From Theristus sp. LFF4_11 (Eukaryota; Nematoda; Chromadorea; Monhysterida; Xyalidae), in NCBI GenBank assembly GCA_030248135.1, contig JASANC010003655.1, positions 1-64,000 on the forward strand: a stretch of DNA of 64,000 nucleotides, given 5' to 3'. Below the pieces are notes generated by a model. That model ran no database searches. It saw only the letters and a list, made by a program, of their open reading frames with translations, and had not been told where the DNA came from. Made by a program: the position numbers and the translations under genes. Position 1 is the first letter of the stretch. Each line of letters opens with the position of its first letter. This document shows positions 48,028 to 58,900 of the stretch, in pieces.

Positions 48028-49904
48028 CTTGTTCGGTGTGATTTTATTCACTGCTTTTCACGCCAACTATGCAACGTGGTGATGGATTGTTGGTTAGTGC
48101 ACACGGCAAGCAATCACACGAAATCTCTTAAATTTCATAAAAGTATAGGGTAATAAAAAACGTCAAACTTTTGAAACGCTTCAATCTTGCAAGTGCATAA
48201 CATCTGAAGCTGAAATTTGCACCACTTGTAGTCATTTGATTGCCAGCTGTTGTGTAAAAATTTCAGCCAAAAAAAGTAATAACTCTGTTAGGCACAACGG
48301 TACTTTATACAAAAAGTTTACACTTTCACTGTTTACATTTTCAAGCATCGGGGTACACGTAGAGATGTCAAGAAAAAAAAATTTTCTATTTTTTTCTTTT
48401 AAAAAAAAAATTTTTTTTTTAATTTTTTTTTTCTATCATCACCATTCAAGACATCGGAATTTGTTGAACTAGCCTTTGCGACGCTCAAGTACTTCAATTT
48501 TTTTCGAAAAATTCTGGCAACGTCACCTCATCTTCTGTTTCATTGTCACCTGAGCCATAATTGTCTTGTTAAACTTGTCTTGTGTCCACCGTTGTTTCCA
48601 ATGACCGCTTGAACACTTTAAGCGACTAAAACAAAACACTTATGGAGCAGGTGACAGTGAAACAGAAGACGATGTGAAGTTGCCAGAACAAAACTTGAAT
48701 AATGATGATGACGTGTATACCGATGCTTGAAAATGTAAAAAAAGCGAAAATGTAAAATTGTGGAAAAAAGTACCGTTGTGCTTATCAGACTTACTTTTTT
48801 GCTGAACTTTTTGCACAACAAATGGCAAACAAATAACTGTAAGTGGTACAAATTTCAGCTTCAGATATTAATGCAGTCGCGAGATCGAAGCGTTTTAAAA
48901 TTTGACGTTTTTTGTACCACCCAGTACAACAACCATACTGTGTTAAAAAACGTTTAAAAATAACATTTTTGATTTTTGCACAATAGAAATTTGCGGAGCA
49001 ACCAAAATATATCAACAATTCAAACCAACAACCAACTTTGACCCTTGCGAAATAGCAAATGTTCCATTGCATAATGAATCAACGACGCATGAAACTCACA
49101 GACGTTTACTGAGTCACAACTGGTTGGTAACAGATATGCTGAAATGCTCCAAAGCATAAGAAATCCTTCATTACAGATGTCTTCAGCCCCACACTGTCCT
49201 TCATTAGAGCAGCTCAACGATACAAAATATTATGTCTCAAAACAAAAAACGGTAAAGTGGCCGGGCAGTGAGCGTCTGACAAGCATATCAACAGGTTACA
49301 ATTACAATGTGTTCAAATTAAAAACAATAAAAACCTTCAAACAATTTGCAAAATTTGACTGAACATTTCACAACTTGGGCTTTGCGAAACCAATACCAAT
49401 CACAACAACTGTTTTACCGATGAGGCGACGAGTTGAAAAAGATTTCGACCAGGAATTTCGATTGGCGGACTGGAATGTGTGCGTTCTGGAACAAAATGCA
49501 CACTATTGACTATTGAACAGTCAAGTTAAAAACAGATAAACAGGTCAACAACAGAACATCTTCAAAATCGGTTATGGCGAAAAATTCAGCACATTAAAAA
49601 GAAAAATCGAATCGTTCCCGAGACACAGCGGAGATCAGAGTAAAACAGGGAGAGAGAGCAAGCAACCCCCAGAACAGAGTATACCAAGCGTACCACAACT
49701 CACTAAATAAAACAGCGCCATTAGCGCAACAAAACGACCGAAATAATTGATTGACATGGTGGATGAGGTGCAACAAACTGCAGATCAGTGAAAAGTTGTG
49801 CAATTTATCAAAAGGAACCATACCACCGCGGTATTAGTTGAATGAACAAAAGAGAGCACTGCAGATCAACCAACAAGAAACAACATGCACAGAGTATTTC
49901 GCAA
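48028..49904. other. Intergenic with an inverted duplicate and homopolymer tract
   Basis: This region contains the inverted pair at 48270-48580/48630-48810 and a run of T/A homopolymers at about 48370-48435. The remainder up to the end of the Twinkle gene shows no supported gene. Confidence 0.4.
48270..48810. repeat. Inverted pair of related acidic-tail coding remnants
   Basis: Copy A (minus, about 48270-48580) and copy B (plus, about 48630-48810) are inverted relative to each other. Both contain a short acidic frame that ends in a stop: copy A reads YGSGDNETEDEVTLPEF, copy B reads YGAGDSETEDDVKLPEQ followed by DDDVYTDA. Both share non-coding 3' flanks (CAAGCATCGG, ACAACGGTAC). The substitutions keep the acidic frame, which suggests that a real coding sequence was duplicated. 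No intact gene is visible for either copy, so they are probably pseudogene fragments or terminal exons. Confidence 0.5.
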
Positions 49905-52900
49905 TCATAGCAGCGCATCATTGATGTATGGATCGTCCATGCGCTCCATACGCACATCCTCCAGGTGATGGCACAACGTTTCACGATTGAAGCGCATCAA
50001 CAACCGATCGTAGTGCACCGTGATGCCATTGTAACGATTCTTGGCAACCTGACGCGAGAATGGCATTATTATTGGCATCGATGGACATGAATTGTTAGAG
50101 GAACTATATTTCCTGTGACACTCAAAGGTGCCGAATAAAAGCGAACCGAACAGAGCAACCGCCACTGACATGCAGGAACTTCGCATGACGCCCGTCCTTC
50201 TCCTGTCTTCGTTGTATGATGAGCACCGTATCGGCCTCTTGCGACAGCCGGCTGCCACCGTAGATCGAGTGCACGCTCAGCACGTCGTCCTGAAGCACAA
50301 CAACATCCAGGCGTTCTTTAAGCTCATCATTTCGTCGATGATGCGAAGTGCAGCGAATGATGCAAAGTTCAAACGAAATCTTTCTCTTAGAGGGCATTCA
50401 TGAATCAGTATTTAGTGACCGTATTCATTCATGTTTTAACACAGTTACGCATCACTAAATACGGCTTCATGAATGCCACTTCAAAATTCCGTGAATCGCA
50501 AAACCGAACGTGTATCAGCACCTTTCTCGGGTGAACGACCAACGTGACGTGCACCCGGAGATCGGTGGCCAATCGACGCATGTACTTGACGAACTCGTCC
50601 TGGATGGCGAATCGCTCCTGGTAGTTCGTAGACATCGTGTTGCCGACGAGGAACTGCAGGTTGTCGACGACGATGTGATTGATGCGCGACATCTCCGCCT
50701 GTGCGCGGATCGCCTGCGAGTGTGCGAATTGTCAGTGCAGTTTACAGTCCATCTCGCTAATTATCTAAAAATGCGGGAGACGCATATAAAAGGAGAAATA
50801 TGGCCTTGTGTAAGCAGTGAAAGACTTGGCTCGACAACGCTTTTCAAGTCTCTGATGTGGTACACACGAATACAAGTACATAAGAGTCATATTTTTGCGC
50901 CGTTTATTTATGATTTCGGTTGCACATGGCAACCCTCGTACTTTGTATTGTAGACAAATGACCTTTCACATTTGCGGATTTCGGGCATTTAGCGACCACT
51001 AAAACTACTAAAATAACAATCAGACTTTAGCTCGCTGACACTGGTTTGTCCAGGACAAATTGTATCGCAGAAGCATTGCGGAACGCAAGGTCTCCTGTGG
51101 CAAAGGCAATGACTCACGGGACAGACGGTTTATCCTGCCACACTAGTTGAAGGTGACACCGGTAAAAAACGTGAAAATCAACGGAAGACAACTCCTTTTT
51201 GTCACTGGTGCTGGTGTGTACACAGCGGTGCGTACGTTAACAACAACGAAAAAGCTACATGCAACAATGTTTTGCAATCTCTGATTTTTTTGTTTTTGCA
51301 CAGAATTTACAGAATTTCGCACATGGCGTGATTTTAGATTAAATCGAAGAGGACAATTATTAAATAACTTCAAAGTTTTACGCTTTTCAGCAAAACGAAA
51401 ACGAAAACGAAAACTTTCGGATTCGCTGCCCTCCGGGGATATAGCGACCACAGGCCACCGAAACCGAAATCGGGCTAAGATCACTGGTGCCCCCAGGACA
51501 GAGCGGGGCTTAGAGGCTGTCCCCCTCACGTGCCGAGGGTATTGGTTCCACGGGATGGTGAGCCGTCCATTCCCCAATCCCACCGGAGTTTGGTACCTTC
51601 GGGTTTCCGGAATCGGTGGGGGGGGCGTGCTTCAAAAAAAAAACAAACAAACGCGGCGCAAAAATATGACCCTTATGTACTTGTATTCGTGTGTACCACA
51701 TCAGAGACTTGAAAAGCGTTGTCGAGCCAAGTCTTTCACTGCTTACACAAGGCCATATTCCTCCTTTTATATGCGTCTCCCGCATTTTTAGATAATATTC
51801 TGACTTTTACATAAGCCCCGAAGGTCGGACCAAAATCACAATTCGTTGGTCACACATTCTTCTAAACGCCGGACAACTCAGGTTTTTCATTTTTCGTTTT
51901 TTAGGCCGATTTCTCCTATGCCATTTCTACGGCCGATTCCCCAAAATCGTCACGATTCAGTACCTAGAATCGCTCACAAAAGAAAAACTGACCCAAAAGC
52001 CGTGATCGGCGTAATGAATTACCATGGAAAACACCGTTTTCTTGTTTTTCATTTTTGGACCGGTTTCGCTAAATTCCACGGCCGATTCGCCATAAATCGT
52101 CACGATTCAGTATCTAGAGTTGCCCATACAAGAAAACTAACCCAAAATCCGTGATCAGCACATTGAATTACCCTGGAAAAACCGTTTTCTCGTTTTTCAT
52201 TTCTTGACCGATTTCGCCAATTTCCACGGCCGATTCGCCCGAAATCGTCACGATTCAGTATCTAGAGTTGCTCACGTAAGAAAACTAACCCAAAATTCGT
52301 GATCAGCGGATTGAATTACCCTGGAAAATAGCCTTTTCTTGTTTTTCGTTCCTGGACCAATGTCGCCAACTTCCACGGCCGATTCGCCCGAAATCGTCAC
52401 GATTCAGTATCTAAAGTTGCTCACATAAAAAACTAACCCAAAATCCGTGATCAGTGCATTGAATTACCCTGGAAAACAGCCTTTTCTTGTTTTTCGTTTC
52501 TGGACCGATTTCGCCAAATTCCACGGCCGATTCCCCAAAATCGTCACGATTCAGTACCTAGAATCGCTCACAAAAGAAAAACTGACCCAAAAGCCGTGAT
52601 CGGCGTAATGAATTACCATGGAAAACACCGTTTTCTTGTTTTTCATTTCTGGACCGGTTTCGCTAAATTCAACGGCCGATTCGCCATAAATCATCACGAT
52701 TCAGTATCTAGAGTTGCTCATACAAGAAAACTAACCCAAAATCCGTGATCAGCACATTGAATTACCCTGGAAAAATTGTTTTCTCGTTTTTCATTTCTGG
52801 ACCGATTTCGCCAACTTCCACGGCCGATTCGCCCGAAATCGTCACGATTCAGTATCTAAAGTTGCTCACATAAAAAACTAACCCAAAATTCGTGATCAGT

Positions 52901-55900
52901 GCATTGAATTACTCTGGAAAACAGCCTTTTCTTGTTTTTCGTTTCTGGACCGATTTCATCAAATTCCACGGCCGATTCCCCAAAATCGTCACGATTCAGT
53001 ACCTAGAATCGCTCACAAAAGAAAAACTGACCCAAAAGCCGTGATCGGCGTAATGAATTACCATGGAAAACACCGTTTTCTTGTTTTTCATTTCTGCACG
53101 GTTTCGCTAAATTTAACGGCCGATTCGCCATAAATCTTCACGATTCAGTATCTAGAGTTGCTCATATTGCTCATACAAGAAAACTAACCCAAAATCCGTG
53201 ATCAGCACATTGAATTACCCTGGAAAAACCGTTTTCTCGTTTTTCACTTGTGGACCGATTTCGCCAATTTCCACGGCCGATTCGCCTGAAATCGTCACGA
53301 TTCAATATCTAGAGTTGCTCACATAAGAAAACTAACCCAAAATTCGTGATCAGCGGATTGAATTACCCTGGAAAACACCCTTTTCTTGTTTTTCGTTCCT
53401 GGACCAATTTCGCCAACTTCCACGGCCGATTCGCCCGAAATCGTCACGATTCAGTTTCTAAAGTTGCTCACATAAAAAAAACTAACCCAAAATCCGTGAT
53501 CAGTGCATTGAATTACCCTGGAAAACAGCCTTTTCTTGTTTTTCGTTTCTGGACCGATTTCGCCAAATTCCACGGCCGATTCGCCCGAAATCGTCACGAT
53601 TCAGCGTCTAGAGTTGCTCACGTAAGAAAACTAACCCAAAATTCGTTATCAGCGCATTGAATTACCCTGGAAAACACCCTTTTCTTGTTTTTCGTTCCTG
53701 GACCGATTTCGCCAATTTCCACGGCCGATTCGCCCGAAATCGTCACGATTGAGCATCCAGAGTTGCTCACGTAAGAAAACTAACCCAAAATTCGTTATCA
53801 GCGCATTGAATTACCCTGGAAAACACCCTTTTCTTGTTTTTCGTTTCTGGACCGATTTCGCCAATTTCCACGGCCGATTCGCCCGAAATCGTCACGATTC
53901 AGCATCTAGAGTTGCTCACGTAAGAAAACTAACCCAAAATTCGTGATCAGCGCATTGAATTACCCTGGAAAACACCCTTTTCTTGTTTTTCGTTCCTGGA
54001 CCGATTTCGCCAACTTCCACGGCCGATTCGACAGAAATCGTCACGATTCAGCATTTAGAGTTGCTCACGTAAGAAAACTAACCCAAAATCCGTGATCAGC
54101 GCATTGAATTCCTACGGACTAAACATTTCTCCTATTTTTCGTAGCTCAGACAAAATTTGTAAGAGTGAAAAAATGATATCCAGTCAAAATGCAACGAACT
54201 TTCAAAAAATGCACAATTTTCACTCAAAAAAGTGCCCGGGCAAAAAAATAAACTAATTTTTCAAAATCTACGGATGAAATTACCCCAGGAAACATTTTTG
54301 TTAACTGTGAAAGTGTTCCAGCTAAAAATTGAAAGAGCGAACACTTAAAACCAGGTGAAAACCCTGCGAACTTTTAAAAATACCCAATTTTTACCCAAAA
54401 ACAAGGTCGGGGCAAAAAATTAACCCAAAGAGCAAAATCTACGGATGAAATTACCCCAGGAAACATTTTTGTTCGACTGTGAAAGTGTCGCAGGTATAAA
54501 TTGAAAGGGCGAACACATGTTGATTACATACCTGAAAAAAAAGAGATAGAAAAATAAGTAACATCAATTTCAGAATAGGTTTTTCGTGTCTACAGCGTAT
54601 GAAAAGTAGTCGGATAAAAAAATTTTCGCGGCTCCAAACACAACTTTGGGTGTTTGTTTCGTGTGCACAGAAACAGGTTTGTGGCTTATTAATAGGTTCG
54701 CGTAGGACGCTGATGAAATTTGAAAAACGCGCGCGAGAGGATAACGGCTCATATAATGCGTGATGCGCTGTCCGCTCGCTGACGCTCGCTCGCGCATCCG
54801 CATGATATATGCAACTAGCTGATTGGTTAGTCATAGCAGTGCTAAGCGCTGATTGGTCAGCCATGAGTACTTCTCAACGCTGATTGGTTGGTCATGAGCA
54901 GTGCTCAGCGCTGATTGGTTGGTTATTACGTCATATGTTGCATATATTTTCCAGATGCACTGTAGTTATTTTAATTGAGTCAGGCAAAATTTGCTCCAGA
55001 AACATCTAAGCATACACTTATATCCAATTAGCTGACTGGTTGGTTAAAAACGCGACTAATCATGCATTGCGTGCATGCCTGCACTCCGCCTCCACAGCAA
55101 TGCCCACACACAGAATGCACATATCACTTGTTCACCAGCCAATCAGCTAAAAGCATACAATATAGAAATAGACTGTAAACATGACGCCATGGCCATCATG
55201 GTCTCACGTCGGCAATATCGGACGGATGCTTGTCTCTGAACGCCTCCGAGTTGATGAATATCGGACCGCCCTCCATGCGCTCGAACTTGTCGAGGATACG
55301 GTCGAGTCTACTGCGGTACTCGGGCCGGTAAAGTGGCAATCTGCAAACCAAAAGGAGCAAGAGCTACATCAAATGCACGAAACAAATCACTTCAGAGAAC
55401 ACAAATAGAAACAGAACGTCTATGGTAAGAAGCCGAAACGGTCGAAAACGAGCTTTGAAATCAAGCAAGGTGAGCTAAAACGAATTCGGCTGGACGATTT
55501 GACTGTTGTCCCGGAGTGCAATGCGGCTTTCTTAATTTACAGTTTTTGAATCCACAGACAGACAACCAACCCGGCGTATTGGCAAGCCATCCATTTCAGA
55601 ATACGCGTCTCGGGCATCTCAAAGCTGCAGAACAACGTGCGTACCTGCAATAACGCGCATCAAATTCAGAAAAATTAATAATAAAACATCAAAAGTAACC
55701 GTATACCATCAAGAAACACCGTGTCACAACATAAACAAGCATCATTCTTTCCGTAACGAACCCCCTGCTTAGCAAGATCAACCACATATTCGCAAAGAAA
55801 CGTCGTTTTGCCGGTTCCAGTACCCCCGGTCAAAATGGTCATCTCGCCGAGTCGGAAGCCACCGAGAATCTTGTTCAGTATGTCCCAACGTTTGAACTGA

Positions 55901-58900
55901 AACGTAACCGAATGAATTGTCGCTTCGCTTTTTTCTTGGGCGCAAAGTTCATTTGAGCATTTTACGTCAGCTGTTTTTCCAGCTTTCTGAAATCGAAAGT
56001 CACATCTGTGCTCAAATGTACCAACGTCCCAATTGCATTCGCATTCGGCAACATTGACCACAAGTTTCTAACATCAGCAGCGGTGTGTTTGGTGATCCAC
56101 GAAAGCGTAAAACAACGACGAACTCAAAATCTATAAAAAACACAAAAGCATCTGCGCATCCGCGACTTGTGCGGGACTTGCAAGCTGCAGTCTCTCTGAA
56201 ACCACAGTGGGGCTTCTCTTTCTATGTGCACAAAAGCACTCGTTCGTTGGAAGTCATCGCCACAACAATTCGCTGCTGTCACCGATAATATTCGTCATCG
56301 GTTACCCATAAGACCAACAAAGACTTTTTGCAGCCCATGAAAGCGACATTTTCATATTGAAGCAAAAATAACACGATTCTGCTGCTGGAATAATCTCGCG
56401 AAGCAACCGTGAATTCTTGTGGACAACAACCACAACACATCAACCACAATCCACTGGAAACTACGTACAAACTATGTTCACAGTTGAAAATCTCAAAAAT
56501 CTGAAACCACGACGGACGGGAAAGCGATTCACTTCTCATCATGCGTATCACCGAAACAAGCTTATGCCGTGAATACCGTACTGGGCGTTGTCGGGGAGAT
56601 CTGACAATCCACTGAAGCTTGCTGAATAGCTGCTCTGAAAACATCTAAATGTCAACTTTCAACTAAACTACCGGCAAGGAGCACAGGACACGAGTGGAAG
56701 TACTAGCCACTTGAATTGTGATTTAGTGAGTCACAATCTTGGTCAACAATCGTCCAATTAGTGTTTTGGTGGCCATGTGCAGCGTTGTTGCAATAGTGTC
56801 AACAGTGCATGTGCGCGGTGTGTGCTGTGGTATGAGGTATATGATGCATGCAGTGTGCCTCACACAGACCTTGGCAACATTCGGGCCAGCCTGATAGGCG
56901 ACACCATTGCCCATGTGCTGACTATTGCGTGCATGCCGGAGCACCGGCAGACGACTGTTGTGTCCGTTCACCAGCGAGCTCGGTCGCGCTGCGCCGCGCA
57001 CACGCTGCGAGAACGCGCGAGCCCGCGGCGCAAACTCGTTCAGTGGACGCGACCTCGCCGCGGCCAGGCGGCCGGGTTCGCCGGGCCAGCCGAACTCGCG
57101 GGCGCTCGCAACGACCGGCGCATTCGAGGCCGGGAGGAACGAACGGGAGCGACGCATCGGCACTGCCGCTGGCGGCACGCTTGGCCAGTCCGCCTGGTTG
57201 TCGCTCGGTGGTTGACCGCCAGCATCCAGGAACGCGTCAGCAGGCCACGAGTCCAACTGAGCGGCGCCAACTGGCGGCGGACTCCAGCTGTCGTGGCGCG
57301 CACGACGACGCCGCCGATAGTGCCACCGCCCGCGAGCCGGGTAGTAGTGCGGCGGCATCGGCTCGAGCGCGTTTAACGACGGCGACGTGAACAGACGACC
57401 ATTGGCCAGTGGCTCGTCAAAGGCGACAGGTGGCGACCAGCCGTCACCAGCGACGCCACGGTTGCCGCCGCCAGCGCGGAAGCGACGACGCGGATAGGAG
57501 TGCGAGAGGCGGGGCCGACGTGCCGGCACTCCCGGCGCCGCACCGCCGCCATGCCACCAGATCGGACCGACGATCAACGTCGGATCGTCCTCGAACTCGT
57601 CCATGTACGGCCAATCGTCCGTGTCCAGTTGGGTCGGCAGCCAACGGAGCATGTCCTGGACCATGTCAGTCAATTGCGATTTGCGACTATAACAATGAGC
57701 TTCTTTGGCTTGAATTCAGTGTTTATCCGCTGAAAAACAAACTTTCAGTGAGATCGTCTGAAAATGTTTCAATGTTGTTTCGTTTTCAGTCCAGAAAAAA
57801 TCGCTGATATTTTTCAGTCCGATAAAAATCAATCTATTTGGTGGTGGTATTTGTGCAAAAAACGTCTACCCATGTTCTGCATTTAGTTGTCAAACGATGC
57901 ACACTACCAAACAAGTGATAAAAACAGAACGCATTCATGAAAATTCAGCCCACGGGCAGTGCGCAGACACCACTCACTTGTGCGTCTGCTCTTCCAACCT
58001 GAAATGTTTCTGCATTGATTTTTGCGTGAAATGTCAGCCTGTTTTTTGTTATCAAATTACATATTACTGTTGAAATAACCGTTTTCAGAATTTCCATTGT
58101 TGTGGCAAACAAAGTGAAAAACCAAAATATCGCCGAAGACGTTGATTTACACAGTTTCCGCACGCAAAACAAAAGATACAAGGGTTTCAAACTTGCGGTG
58201 CCACACACACACACACTCCAATACCTAAACATTAACAGGAGCTACTAATTTTGCCCAAACATCAGAGCATGTAACTGAACAGTTTTGGTCTATTCACGGT
58301 TGCTGCGCAGAAATGTGGCTTTGAATGAGTCATATATCTTTTGTGAGATTCAGTGAACGTAGCGGAGACTGACTGTGAGCATCACAGCATTACCACCTGT
58401 CGCCTTAGTTCCGCGGTCTCTTATACTGCATGCCAATTAACAGTTTACCTACAGCAGTCTTAGTGACATTTTCATACAAGCCAACGCACCAACACCACTG
58501 AGACTTCGACGGAGTTAGCTAGTTAGAGTTCGATATTTGCAGCAGAGAGCGCAAGCAATTATAGCGTATGATCTCTTATTGTGGTCCCGAGACTCAATGC
58601 GCGTATAGATACAGGTAAACAGTTTCATACAAGACGCGGGAATTCAAAATTGGCCGCGATCCGAGTCGCCGAAACAGAGCGGAGTCACTTCGGGCGATTC
58701 TCAATGGCCACATCAAGACTGGAAACGTCTGCGTCTTCTTTTCTACGTCTGCACACGCATTCAGTCGCAGAACCTAAAAAAATTAATAATAGTATACGAG
58801 TGAACCTGTGCAATGCCGCGCGACACAAACTCGTGTTCGGTCAACTCGAGACGCAGTGGGTCGCGATAGTCGGCGGACGTGCGGAAGTATTGTTTCGGCA

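Noticed and set aside
52000..53950. Open frames of 65-104 codons within the satellite (plus strand)
   Set aside because: They arise because several units happen to lack stops in one frame; the 146-157 bp period shifts frame between units and there are no start or splice features.
56777..57390. Plus-strand open frames of 180-199 codons
   Set aside because: They are antisense shadows of the GC-rich minus-strand exon; the minus frame has the consistent third-position GC bias and a sensible acceptor and donor.
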